The notes beneath the pieces are model-generated. The model was given only the letters and a program-made list of their open reading frames with translations. It made no database searches and was not told the DNA's origin. The position numbers were made by a program, and so were the translations under genes. A DNA stretch of 64,000 nt, from the NCBI RefSeq assembly GCF_009870125.1, contig NC_046679.1:4650001-4714000 (forward strand), written 5' to 3'. Shown here piece by piece: positions 50,377 through 62,820 of the stretch (the first letter of the stretch is position 1; each line of letters opens with the position of its first letter). The stretch comes from Drosophila pseudoobscura (taxonomy: Eukaryota > Arthropoda > Insecta > Diptera > Drosophilidae).

Positions 50377-53300
50377 AGGTGGGTGGCGTGATGGTGGGGG
50401 CGGTCGGGTTGGGAAAGCTGTTGCGCATTTTGCAAATGACGAAATAACTGCGGAGTTTTTCATTTGCAGGCCATCTTTGGAGCCGACGTAGAGGATCTGC
50501 GGCCACAGAGCGATCCCAACCAATGGAAGCCCACGGACATTAAGATCCTGTTGACACCGCTGCGGGACTCGTCCAACGGGCACACGCAGGCCTATGTGTG
50601 CACCAAACTCCATGTAACATGTCCCTCCAAGTACCCAAAAATGTGCGATTAAAGCGAATCTAGAGGTGCCCCAAGATGTGGCTAATTCTGAGTCTTTTGT
50701 GTGTTCTTTGCAGAACACCAAAAATCGCCTTGGAGGAGTCCAAGGGAATGTCGGATCAGCTGCTGGACGCACTGCGGAGCCAGCTGAAGGCCCAATCGGA
50801 GGAGTTGCGGGGCGAAGTAATGATCTACGAGCTGGCCCAGACCGTCCAGGCCTTCCTCCTGCAGCACAACAAGCCGCCCAAGGGCTCGTTCTACGACCAA
50901 ATGCTGCAGGACAAACAGAAGCGGGAACAGGAGCTGCTGGACAAAAAGATACAAAAGGAAACACTTCAGCGACAGACCCTCATCGATGAGGTGGAGCGCC
51001 GCAAGGAAATGTTCAAAACGGAGGCCAAGCGGCGCGGTGAGCCCCGCCGCAGCATGAGCGAGTCGAACAACCGGCATGCCAGCTCATCGGAGAGCTCGGA
51101 GAACTCCTCGCCCTACTACCGCGGCCACATGTACCCCAACAAGTGCCTGGACCATCGCAGCACAGAGACACTGTATTTCCACAAGGTGGGGCGTCAGATA
51201 CAACGCGGCTGCTGTTTGGGTAGGTCATGGTTTCGTTGCCGCAGCCAAAGTATTAATTATTTGTTTGTTTTTAAGGCCACTCGCAGCGCGGCTTTATCGC
51301 CTACGTGGGCATCGATATGCACTGCGGCCAGCTGCTGTACATCACGGAGTGGAACATCAAGTACTCCCAGATCGAGCAGCCCTGCAGCGGCAACGGCAAG
51401 TGCCACTGGGGCAACGAGCCCAAGTGCCTGGGCAATCATCGCGTCGACGATGTAATCGCCTCCATCGAGAAGCAGGTCGCCACCCTGTCCCAGCTGCAGC
51501 ACAAGAATCTCATCCAATACGAGTGCGTGCTGTGCATCAAGCGGAAGGAGGGACTGCTCGTCTATTTGGTGCAGGATTTCCTGCTGGGCACGAGTGTCTT
51601 CAGCATCTCCTCCTCGCTGGGCTGGTGCATGGACGGGGCGCGCATGGTGGCCCGCGGCGTGCTGGACGCCCTCGTCTTCCTCCACAACAAGGGCGTCTGT
51701 CACAGCCACCTGTTGGACAGCACCGTCTTCATGGACAACACGGGAACGGTGCGCTGCACGGACTTCTCGTTGGTGCCCAATCTGCTGGAGCTGATTGGTG
51801 GCGCCGGACAGAGCAGCAGTCAAGGGGATCTGCCAGCACTGGGCGCCCTGGTGGAGGCACTGATGCCAACGAATAGCTACGAGATGCGCGACTTTGTGGA
51901 CAAGTGAGTGTCCAGGGAATGCCCTGAGATGCACTCCCCTCCTAATCTGCCTGTACTTACAGATGCAATTCCGATCGCACGCTCTCCGCCTCGGAGCTGC
52001 TGGAGCATCCTTTCCTGCGTTTCTATGTGGACAATGGCCAGCAGCATCCGCACCAGCAGCTCCTGCCACAGCAAAGGAACCCCATTCCTGCACAGCGCAC
52101 AGGGCCGCCCATGCCCTACCAAATACCCACACTGGCTCTGAGCCAGTCCCGCCTGCGAACCGAGTTCGAGGTGCTCATGTATCTGGGCAAGGGCGCCTTC
52201 GGGGACGTCCTGAAGGTGCGCAACATCCTGGACAACAGGGAGTATGCCATCAAGCGCATACCCCTGCCCGCCCGCAGTCGCCAGCTGTACAAGAAGATGA
52301 CCCGCGAAGTGGAGTTGCTGTCGCGCCTGAACCACGAGAATGTGGTGCGGTACTTCAACAGTTGGATCGAGAGCGTGAACGATGCCGATGCAGCGGAAAT
52401 GGACAAACTGCTGGGCGGCGAGTGGTCGCAGAGCCAGCAGGAATTGAGCGTGAAGCCTGCAAAGTCGCCGCAACTGGGCATCGCCGTGACAGAGGATGAG
52501 GAGGAGGACAGTTCATCGAGCATGTGGAATGCCTACATGTAAAAATCGATCGCAGACCTCTCCAGTCCGTTCCCCTTTAAAGCATGTGGTTTTTTCGTTG
52601 GCAGACCCACCGTGGAGGACTCCGATTCGGACGATGGCATCGAGTTTGTGGACTCGGATGGTCAGGTGGCTGTCTACGACAATGACGAGGACAACGACGA
52701 TGAGGATTCCACCAGAGGCAGAACCAACTCGCCGCGTCCCCTCATGCAAGTGATGTACATCCAAATGGAGTTCTGTGAAAAGTGCACCCTGCGGTGAGCG
52801 GCAGCAGAGGATCCCCCAATGAATCCCCTTCTAAATTCCTTCTCTTTCAGCACCGCCATCGATGACAATTTGTTTGAGAACACGGATCGCTTGTGGCGCT
52901 TGTTTCGGGAGATCGCCGAGGGCCTTTCGCACATCCACCAGCAGGGTATCATCCATCGGGACCTCAAGCCGGTGAATATTTTCTTGGATTCCCACGATCA
53001 GATCAAGATTGGAGACTTTGGGCTCGCGACCACCAGCTTTCTGGCCCTGCAGGCCCACGAGTATCCATCGCAATTGCCGGCGCAGCATATAACCAGCACC
53101 GAGGACGGCACGGGCACGGGCAAAGTGGGCACCACTCTGTACGTGGCGCCCGAGCTGACGGGCAATGCCTCCAAGTCTGTGTACAACCAGAAGGTGGACA
53201 TGTACACGCTGGGCATCATTCTGTTTGAGATGTGCCAGCCGCCGTTCGACACGAGCATGGAGCGGGCCCAGACCATAATGGCCCTCAGGAATGCCTGCAT

Positions 53301-55684
53301 AACGATACCCGAGGGCATGCTTAAGGATTCCAAATACGAGAAGACCGTCAAGGTGAGTGAGTCCACCCTTCCGATTGGATCCCGTCTGAAAACCTCCCTT
53401 GCAGATGCTTCGCTGGCTGCTGAGCCACGATCCCGCACAACGGCCCACTGCTGAGGAGCTGCTCATCTCGGATCTGGTGCCGCCGGCGGAACTGGAGGCC
53501 AACGAGCTGCAGGAAATGCTGCGCCATGCCCTGGCCAATCCCCAGAGCAAGGCCTACAAGAATCTGGTGGCCCGCTGTCTGCAGCAGGAGAGCGATGAGG
53601 TCCTCGAGCACACCTACCATTTGGGCAGCAGTCGGGCGATGAAGTCCTGGAACTCGGCCATCGTCATCGACGACATTGTGTCCCTCAATCCAGTCTTTGA
53701 GTTTGTCAAGGCCAAGGTCGTGAATCTCTTCCGCAAACACGGCGCCATCGAAGTGGATTCGCCGCTGCTGTCGCCGCTTTCGTCGCGGAACTGCAGCGCC
53801 AGCGCCAATGCCAATGCCGTGCACTTGATGACCCACTCCGGCTGCGTGGTGGTCCTCCCGTGCGACCTGAGGACCCAGTTTGCCCGCCATGTCACCATGA
53901 ACGGGGTGAATCTCATCCGTCGCTACTGCGTGGATCGTGTGTACCGCGAGGAGCGGGTCTTCAACTTCCATCCGAAGCAGAACTACGAGTGCTCCTTCGA
54001 CATCATCACCCCCTCCGCCGGCAGCCATCTGGTGGACGCGGAACTGCTCTCTCTGGCCTTCGAGATCACCAGCGAACTGCCGCGCCTGCGCGAACGGAAC
54101 CTCGCCATCCGCATGAACCACACGAATCTTCTCCGGGCCATTCTCATTTTCTGCAACGTTCCCAAATCTCAATATTCGGCCCTGTTCGAGGGCACCATGG
54201 ACTTTATTGAGTCGCGCATCTCCCGCTTTCAGTTCCACTCCAGCATCACGGTGATCATGGAGAAGTCACGCACCTCGGCACAGACTCTGATGGACATGCT
54301 GTTGGCCAACTTCCTGCTGACGGGCTCGCGCAGCAGCGTGGAGGAGTCCGCCTTGAAGTCCCTGATGCGCGGCAAGGGCGAGGCGGCATCCCTGGCCCGC
54401 GGGGCACTGCGCGAACTGGAGAATGTGGTGGAGCTGGCCTACAGTCTGGGCGTAACCGTGAGTTCAGGGCATGCACACGAGCGAGGACTTCATTAATCTC
54501 CATTCTGCTTCCCAGTGTCCTATTCAGATTTGGGCCGGTCTGCCCATCAGCTTTGAGCGCGCCAGCAGCGGCGGAATCGTTTGGCAAATGACGGCCGACC
54601 TGAAACCGAACCGTTCGGGCAATCCCTCCGTGTTGGCGGTGGGAGAGCGCTACGATGCCATGCTCCACGAGTTCCAGCGGCAGGCGCAGAGCTACAATCA
54701 GACCCTGCCGCCGCGTGGTGTGCTCAGTGGAGCGGGTCTGTCCTTCTCGCTGGACAAGCTGGTGGCTGCCGTGGGCGTGGAGTATGCCAAGGACTGCCGG
54801 GCCATCGATGTGGGCATCTGTGTGTGCGGCACGCGGCCACCGCTCAAGGATGTCACGTACATCATGCGCCTGCTCTGGTCGGTGGGCATCAGGTGCGGCA
54901 TTGTGGAGACGGCCAGTGGTGCCGGCGATGAGGCTCAGGATCTGGCGCGACTGGGTGCCCTGCACGTCATCCTGGTGGCAGAGAATGGCTCGCTGCGCGT
55001 GCGCTCCTTCGAAAGAGAGCGCTTCCAGGAGCGCCACGTAAACAGGGCAGAACTGGTGGACTTTATACAGAAGCTGCTTCGCGCCGAGAGTGCGAACGGG
55101 GCGTCGGTGGACTACTCGGCCAGCCAGCTGTCCAACATGAGCACTGGCGGCGGCAGCAGCAGCAACCGAGATCGTGGAGGCGATGGCAACGGCCTGAGCA
55201 CCTCCGCATCGAATGTGTCGATCAAGAACAGCTACAGCCAGCTGCCCAATGTCCAGGTCACGTTCCTCACCCACGACAAACCCACGGCGAACTACAAGCG
55301 CCGGCTGGAGAACCAGGTGGCCCAACAGATGGGCTCCACCCTCGCCCAGTTCATGAAGAAGGAGTCGTTCGTGGTGCTGGTGGTGGAGCTGCCACCGGCG
55401 GTGGTCAATGCCTTTGTGGGTGCCATAAATCCGCGCGAGATACGCAAGAAAGAGACTGAACAGGAATTTAATTTTGTTATCGAAAGGTGCGCCACATTCT
55501 GTGCCACAAAACCACACAAAAGAATGCGTTCTAATGGTTGATTTGTTTTTGTTTTAGATTTTCCAAATACAAACGCTATATAGTGGAGATACACGACGAA
55601 GTTGTGGACTATCTGAGCGATGCCAAGACACCCATTGTGGCCTTGTACAGCATATCCGATTCCTACTATCGTGTGATTATCTGA
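50322..55684 (+). CDS. Gcn2: GCN2 eIF2-alpha kinase
   Basis: Cytosolic kinase that phosphorylates eIF2-alpha when uncharged tRNA accumulates. Exons: 50322-50378, 50470-50642, 50714-51219, 51276-51903, 51963-52538, 52605-52793, 52851-53352, 53405-54457, 54516-55486, 55558-55684; 1593 residues, close to the fly protein. Domains: RWD (about 10-130, with CPSKYP...P.I) for GCN1 binding; a charged helix; pseudokinase (about 245-480) lacking a proper HRD loop; kinase (about 525-900) with GKGAFG at 530-535, AIK lysine near 552, an acidic insert (about 610-705), HRDLKPVN near 745, DFG near 765 and GTTLYVAPE; a HisRS-like domain (about 950-1400) with RVYREERVFNFHP; and a C-terminal ribosome-binding/dimerisation region. 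Introns after 50642 and 55486 have GTGCG donors. The reading is supported by phase consistency at every junction. Confidence 0.96.
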
Positions 55685-56036
55685 AACCCAAAGGAGAGAA
55701 AGGAAGGGATTACCAAGTAATTCCTGCTTAAATTAGGTTTAGAAAAAACATGTTCTGATGGGCCAAAATTCTACTTAAATTTGTTTAAGAGGCTGTGCGT
55801 TCCCGATGCCATCTAAATTTCGTTTCATTTCGTTTCGCACCAAAAGAGAATTCCTATCCCGCAAAGATTTACATTCTAAGATTATCATTTACTTGAACTG
55901 ATTGTCCAACATTTATACGTTTAAGTAGCAAAGTGTATGCCCGGATTCCCTGATGGGTTGTTCTTTTGTCATCTACATATACGATATATTTGATATACGT
56001 ACAAGTTTTAAAAACACAAATTTATATAGCCTACAA

Positions 56037-56042
56037 AATAAA
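56037..56042 (+). terminator. Polyadenylation signal of Gcn2
   Basis: AATAAA 353 bases after the Gcn2 stop and only 45 bases from the PNPase stop on the other strand. Confidence 0.6.
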
Positions 56043-56086
56043 GTTGCGTATGCCTGAGGACTCCAAAGAGCTGAACAATTTTCGGA

Positions 56087-58570
56087 TCACGTGCCATTCT
56101 CGCCGGCCGCCTTGTTGAGGGATCGCGGAATGCCCAGGGCCGGGCCTTGGAGCACTTTTCGGGAGAGCCGCATGAAGCCGGAGACGGGATCGCGGCCAAA
56201 GTACTTGACCTGTATGTCCTGGCCCACCTCCAGGCCCAGGGCCGAGGGATGCCCTATCTTTCGCTGGTCCAACTGCGAATTGTGCAGCAGGGCCGGCGGC
56301 ATGCTGGGATACAGGATGACCATGACGCCCGTGTCCCGCAGCTCGGTTACTTTGGCAGTGTATATTCCCCCGAACTCGAGGTCGGGTATCCGCTCCTTGA
56401 CCATGTATCCCTCGATGAGTTCCTTCGCCTCGTCCATGGCCGCCTGGGAGGGCGCAAACACCGCGAAGTGGCTCTCATCGGCGGCTGTGAGGGTGGCGCC
56501 CGTCTCCAGGTAGATGCGTTTCATGTGCAGGCCACTGGGGCCAATCAACTGGGCGCGCTGGTGCGGCTCCACGCTGATGGTTTCGCTCACGGGCCAGCTG
56601 TCCTTTGGGTATTTGCTGAAAGAAGGGAAGTCTGTGAGCATTCAGGAGGATCCTTAGGGCATCGTTGGGCACTCACCGTGGCTCTCGAATGGCCTCGGCC
56701 ATGATGTCCAGTATTTTGGACTTGGCATCGGTGGCTTTTTGCAGCGATTCCATCACCACTTTCAATGGAATGCCAGGCACCTTGAGGTCCGCCTGGATGG
56801 CTGTGAATCCCTTGCGTGTGCCCGCCACCTTCATGTCCATGTCCCCCATGTAGTCCTCGATGCCCAGGATGTCGGTGAGAATGCGATAGTCCTGCAGGTG
56901 CTTGGTGTCGTCGTTCTCGTACTTGGTGACCAAACCTATGGCCACCCCCGCCGCTGGGGCACTCACCGGCACCCCGGCATCCATCAGGGCCAGGGATCCC
57001 CCGCAAACGCTGGCCATGCTGCTGGAACCGTTCGACTCGAGCACCTCGGAGGTGAGGCGCACCGTGAAGGGGTAGTCGTGTGGCAATGTGGGCAGCAGAG
57101 ATCTCTCCGCCAGGGCGCCGTGTCCCAGCTCCCTCCGACCCAGCGGGCCAATCCTGCCCACCTCCCCCGTGGCGTACGGCGGGAACTCGTAGTGGAGCAT
57201 GAAGTTCTTGGCCTTGAGACCGCCACTGTCCAGGGCGGCCAGCGAGTCCAGCTTCATGGCACTCTCCGGGGAGTCCAGGCTCACGGTGCAGAAGACCTGC
57301 GTCTGTCCGCGCTGGAACAAGGCCGATCCGTGCAGCGGCTTGTACATGTCCACCTGGCAGGAGATGTTCCGCAGCGTATCATAGTCCCTGCCATCGCAGC
57401 GGTAATTCCGCTCGAAGATCAGCTCCCGGAAGATCGAGCGGCACGTCTGGTTGAACTCCTCGCCGATCACCCCTGGCTCGGTGTCCGGATAGGAGGACCA
57501 CACCTTGTCGATCACATTCGAGCGCACCTCGTTTACTGCGTTGTCGCGCGAGATCTTGTCGTGATTAGCATCTTGGAAGATCTCTCGCAGCCGCATCTCA
57601 CACATGCTGCGGACCGCCTCCTGCAGCTCGGGATCCACTCGGTTCGGGGACTCCACTTCGCGTTTCTTCCTGCCGTAGGCCTTCTGCAGGCGCTCGATCT
57701 CTTGGATGATGAACTGTGCCTCCCGCGTGCCCTGCTTTATGGCCTTCAGGAGGTCCTGCATCAACACAACATTGCCCTTGCCTTCGAGCATCACGACGAG
57801 GTTCTGTTTGGTGGCCGACACCACGAGGTCCAGCTGCGAGGACTGCAGCTCCCGGCGGGTGGGATTGATCAGCACCTCGCCGTCGGAAAGGCCAACCCTG
57901 AAACAGAAACTCAATAATGGTTCTACTCCGGATGCTGATCCACTCACCGCACAGCTCCAATCGGTCCATTCCAGGGTATATCACTAAGGGACAGGGCCAT
58001 AGAGGCGGCATTGATGGCTAGAATGTCGGGCGAGTGCACCGCGTCCATGGCCAGCATGTTGCACACCAGCTGCGTCTCCGTGCGGTAGTCTTTGTTGAAC
58101 AGCGGACGCAGCGAGCGATCGATCAGGCGGGCCGACAGGATCTCCTTCTCGGAGGGACCCAGCTCGCGGCGCATAAAGTTCATTGGAATGCGCCCCGAGG
58201 CGGCGTTCTTCAGGCGATAGTCCACCACCAGCGGCATAAAGTTCTGGCCGGGGGTGGGCTTCGGCTTGGCCACCGCTGTAACCATCACGGCGGTGTCTCC
58301 CATCTGGCAGACGGCAGTGCCATTGGCAAAGCGCGCCAGTTTCCCCGAGCTGATGCTCATGTTACGTCTGTTGAAGGAGAAAGATGTTATCTTGAACGTG
58401 GGGACACCGTCTGGGAGGATGGACACTCACCCATTGCTGAACTTCACCTCCACGGAGGGCACTTCTCCGCTGGCGCTGCTTTGGAGGCATCGATGGGCAC
58501 TTAGGCGGGCGACGGCAATGCTTTTCAGGCGGTAATTTAGCAATTTCAGTGTTTTCCTCGTGAAAATCAT
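56087..58570 (-). CDS. PNPase: Mitochondrial polynucleotide phosphorylase
   Basis: Phosphorolytic 3'-5' exoribonuclease of mitochondria (human PNPT1). Exons on the minus strand: 58570-58431, 58367-57948, 57897-56677, 56615-56087; introns of 63, 50 and 61 bases; 769 residues against 783 in human. The first 35 or so residues are basic and hydroxylated without acidic residues ([17 protein letters not shown]...), as a mitochondrial targeting peptide. Then come the first RNase PH core (about 48-190, with [13 protein letters not shown] and [10 protein letters not shown]), an all-helical linker, the second RNase PH core (about 330-560) with [21 protein letters not shown] and the catalytic-site strand [16 protein letters not shown], a KH domain (IGPSGLHMK, about 615) and an S1 domain ending [17 protein letters not shown]. 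Start choice: the only ATG that gives the presequence. Tail to tail with Gcn2. Confidence 0.95.
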
Positions 58571-60129
58571 GGTTCGGCAGCGGGAACCAGGCGACAGCGT
58601 TACCTAAAATCTGCCGGCAGTGGCAGCTGCAACGACTTTTTGATGACCTTTTGTGGAGCAGTTATAAAATACATGGAATCCAGTGTAATATGAAAACAGC
58701 TTAGATTTATTTGTTGTAACTTTGTCCAATCATGGCTGTTTTTTCGGATATTTTATTGAATTTTCTCTTCAAACCGAAATGCTCACCTAATCATAAGGTA
58801 GAGTGTGCAACATGTGTGTGGCTGAACAGCTGGTTGTTCTGCCCCACCTAATATACGTTTGCCTTGCGATCACATACACATATTTAAAACAAGAGGTGTT
58901 GCAATATATTAATTTATTTATTTATTATCTGAGTGAGTTCAAAGTTAAGAACTAGATTTAGATGAAATGGAGGTAGGCAAAACTAAAATGGACTTTGGCT
59001 GATATATAAAATATTCACCTTTACCCACCTGATCCATTGCTTTACCATGCGACCAAAATGTTTCGAATCTTTCAACCAGTGCTGAACATATTTGTGTAAA
59101 ATAAAGCTAGATTGAGAAAAAAAGCTGAATTTAAAAAAAGTATAACAAATTTTCTATATTTTTAATCGGTATCTATGGCCGAACTGCTTTCTTCAAAACG
59201 GTCATTAGCTCTTTTGGCTCTCTTCATATAGGTTAAGGCTCTCTTTTTTGCTCCTTTTGAATCGGTAGCAACAATGAGTTTCATTCCAGACTGCTTTTTA
59301 TTGCTGACCATTGTATGTTGTTTGAGCCAGACTCATGTGCCGAAAAATCGAGCAGCAACATGGGCAACATTCTGCATACCCTGGGGAAATGGATATTATA
59401 GAAATGAGAATATGTTTGTCATCATATATGCAGAAACTAGTCAGTGTAGGTCTTCTTACAGCGACCAGGTACAGGTATCGGGATCGGGATACACATGAGT
59501 CAAAAACATTTCCATCCAAGAAGTCATGGTACACATAATTTTAACCTTATTAAAGGAAATAGGGTATACAAATGACCCATACTCATATCACATACCTGTT
59601 GACCAGCAACATTCCATACACACTTAAGTTTTTTGCGTTTTTTTTGTCGACTTTTTTCGCTAAAACCTTTTTAACACAAAATCCAATAAAAGCGAGCATA
59701 TAAAATAAGCCAGTCAGTAGAAAATTGATTCATTAATCGGATAAAAGTATGTGGGCAGAGCTGAGGGTCCTGCCTAGCTAGTTATATTCGACGGAAGTCC
59801 AAAATCGAAGCATATGGACTGACACTGATTAACCCATTGTCGACCGGGCGGGTATTTAAATATTGCCACGAAAATATAGAAGCGTGAAGAATTTTAGCGC
59901 AGTTCCGCTGAAAGATATGGAGGTAATTTTGTTTATAGGGAAAGAGGAAAGAAGAATATGCAAGAAGAATTCACATACAGCATTATTTCCGGCAGTTCAA
60001 CTCAACTTGTTCACCTGTTTAAATAGAGGGGGGTTCAGTGGGCTAAGCTCGTTTCGATAAATCCGATAGCTTGTGGCAAAACAACTTCGCGGGGTCCCGT
60101 ACACTTCTCCATCGCGGATGATTTACTAG
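58571..60129. other. Intergenic region left of the next gene
   Basis: AT-rich spacer. An E-box-like AACAGCTGGTT at 58824-58834 resembles Drosophila core-promoter motif 5 and may belong to the PNPase promoter. Short frames at 59274-59538 and 59863-60060 have no coding bias. Confidence 0.4.
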
Positions 60130-60908
60130 AAATCGAGTGAGACGCGTGTATTGCAATCGTATGCAAAAATAAGTTCAATTGCGCCCGAACCACCCCCCGC
60201 TCGTCAACGACTCGTGTGCCGTGTGTTCCAGTCCCCCCGCAATCAAGCCGATTTCGTCAACTGCTTTTTCGGCCCCGTAAAAATTTCTTCTCGCTGCCCG
60301 CCGTGTGTATCGGTGTGTTTGTGTGTGAGCCGCGCGCCCGTGAGTTCCGTGTGTGTGTGAGTGCTGTGCTGTGCTGTGCCAGTGTTTGTGTGTGTGTCGG
60401 CCAAAGAGAGCCGCAAAACAACAAAAAGAAAAAAGAAAACCAAATTCGACAAATGCGGTCAAATTGAAAAGAAAAACACAAAAAATTTAGTATATCCAAC
60501 AACAAAAGCAGCCCGCTCAAAACCAGGCAAAAGCAAAAGCAGAAGCCAGAAGCCAGAATCCAAAGGCAAAAATCAAAAAGGCAAAGCCAAAGCCAAAAGC
60601 GAGAAAGCGTGCCGCTGCCTAGCTGACGCTGCAGCCGCCACCGCGTTCCTGAAAAGCCGGAAAATTGCCTTCTAGGCGTTGTCGCGCGACGACGACGGCG
60701 AACCACGAGAGAGATTCTTCTTCTGCCACAAAAATTGTTTATGCTGGCTGTGTGCTCGCACTAAGAAAGCAATAGAGAGGGAAAGGTGCAAACGGTACCG
60801 CTGCTCTTATCAAACGTACACACACGCACACTCCCTTATCAGCTGATTGTTGCGAAAATTCCCAATTAACGAACAGCGCATAAAACGGTTCAAGAAACGT
60901 CGTATAAG
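60130..60908 (+). other. Probable non-coding first exon of a gene continuing to the right
   Basis: A GC- and CA/GT-rich block typical of long Drosophila leaders (GTGTGTGT runs, then AAAAG/AAGCC runs). It ends with CGTATAAG followed by a consensus donor GTAAGC at 60909. Its ATG codons open only very short frames. The gene could be any of the large regulators of this chromosome region; I cannot name it. The 5' boundary is uncertain. Confidence 0.45.
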
Positions 60909-60985
60909 GTAAGCAACCACTCCCCGCACCTGCCCTAGACCCAGACCCAGACAGCGTTCTGCATTCCTCTACCGCGTGCAGAGGA

Positions 60986-61013
60986 TCTCTCTCTCCCTCT
61001 CTCTCTCTCTCTG
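60986..61013. repeat. CT-rich dinucleotide tract
   Basis: CTCTCT runs broken by CCC just behind the probable first exon; GAGA on the other strand, a possible GAGA-factor binding tract. Confidence 0.6.
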
Positions 61014-62798
61014 TTCAGCTGTTCCGTTATAATTGTCACACCTCATTAGCTCGCCTGCTCGCTCTCACTCAGCTGCATTACTTAATGCTTAAGTGTTTTA
61101 CCGTAATTTACACACGTTTGCTGCTGCTGCCGTTGCTGTTGCTGTTACTCTTGTTGCATGTTAATTCCATTAAGTGCCCCCATCCCAATCGATTCGCAAT
61201 GCCTTTGATGTGGTGTCTAGCAAGACCCCCCCCTTTCGCTCACTCTCCCACTGCTGCAATTACACTGTTGCCGTCTCCCACACTCCCACACTACGCTCTC
61301 TTTTTGCACTACTCTTTTCTGCCGATCGAAAGTGAAAGCCCATCAGGCAATGCGTTGGCGTTTCAGCCGCTTATCAGCTACGTTTGCGGTTCTTACACTC
61401 ACACACATACACATTGGAGTATACAATACCAACACACACTCACACATACGTGCATATGCTTACGTATATTTATAACTCATTATGCTAGACGGTCTTCCGG
61501 TTGTCGTCGCGTTCTGTTGTTGTCATCAATGCGCATACTACGATTGACCTTTGACGAGGGGCGGATTGTAATTTCTTGGCATATGAAAACGAAACATAAA
61601 GAACTTAAGGGGCTATAACGTATTCGTATAGTTTCTTGGAATATTTTTTCCGAACGGAAATGTTTGTGGTGTCCAAAATTTCAAATCTATTGGGTTGATA
61701 TTTTCTATAAACCTCTTTTTTGCCTTTCTCCCAAAAATTTCCCTGATTGTTTGATATTTTAGCCCGAGGATGTTGTTGAATTCTCTTTGAAATATTGAAA
61801 AATATTCGTTAAAATTATTAATAATCAAAATACCATTCAAAGCATTCTTTTTTCCCCTTTGTTTTCAATACCTTAAAACTCTAATAAAAGAATTCCCGCA
61901 GTTGAGGAATTTTTAAACAAATAAAAGACCCCGTATTTCCCCCACTTCCCCATTAGTTTTCCCAATTATAAATAAACATAAAATCCATCGAAAGAACTAA
62001 TATTAATTGAACAATAAATCAAAATCAGAAGCACTTTCCACTCCCGCCCTCTCTGACAAATGGTTTTTATTTTTGTTTCGTTTAAAAATAGTTTTCGACC
62101 GACCCTCGTGCCGTGTAGTTCATTGTGTTTCGATATTTATTTGCCTAGCGCTGTAGTTGTTGTTCTTCTCGTTATTCCTTATCTCCTTTGCATTCTTCTT
62201 TGGATGGTGGATGGTGGATGGTGGATGTCGTCTGTGGATGTCGTCTGTGGACGTCATTGGAAGGAGGAGCGCCGCTGTGCGAGCGAGAGCGAGAGGGAGA
62301 GACCCCGAGGTCTTTAAAGGGCCTGGGCCTTTGGCTGATAAACGTTTCCGCTTTTTGGCTTTGCCAGCAGCATCATCGTCGTCGTCGTCGTCGGCAGGAC
62401 GGATAAAACGTCCATGACGTGGTGTCTACAAGTGTCTACATGACGTGCCCCATGCGGCGCCCTTTTCAACTGTCAAAACTATTGCCACTCAAACGGGCTT
62501 GCGTCACAAGGGAATGGAAGAGCGGGGGTGAGAGAGAGAGAGAAGGATACAAGTGTTGGGGCCATGGGGTGACGTAGGCCATTGGCGAACCCCTCCGCTT
62601 CCCCTTTCGTTCTCCCAGAGACAATAATAAACTATCGAAAAGGGAGGGGCAGGGGGGGAGGGCCCAACCCCAAAAGCAAATAACAAAACGCAATCGAATA
62701 TTATTATCAATTGGGGCCAAGACCCCGAGAACCCAAAAACGAAAGTAGAAATGGGGTGGGGGGAGGCCACATGCTGCTCTCTTGGCAGGATATCGAAC

Positions 62799-62820
62799 GA
62801 GAGAGAGAGAGAGAGAGAGT
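62799..62820. repeat. GA dinucleotide tract
   Basis: About ten GA units, non-coding. Confidence 0.8.

Noticed and set aside
53348..55517. Long minus-strand frames (296 and 420 codons) opposite Gcn2
   Set aside because: They are antisense shadows of the highly biased Gcn2 exons 8 and 9; the sense strand encodes a recognised protein.
56739..57917. Plus-strand open frame of 392 codons opposite PNPase
   Set aside because: It mirrors the third-position GC bias of the PNPase exon, has no splice or start logic, and is rich in His/Val/Gln/Leu, as antisense frames of biased genes are.
60361..60675. Basic Lys/Ser-rich frame in the probable leader exon
   Set aside because: The first ATGs in the exon open only tiny frames. 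This one lacks an ATG start at its beginning and reflects AAAAG/AAGCC leader composition.
61085..61618. 177-codon frame in the right-hand intron with a leucine-rich start that looks like a signal peptide
   Set aside because: The leucine run comes from a CTG/TTG repeat, the rest is CA-repeat and AT-rich sequence without codon bias.
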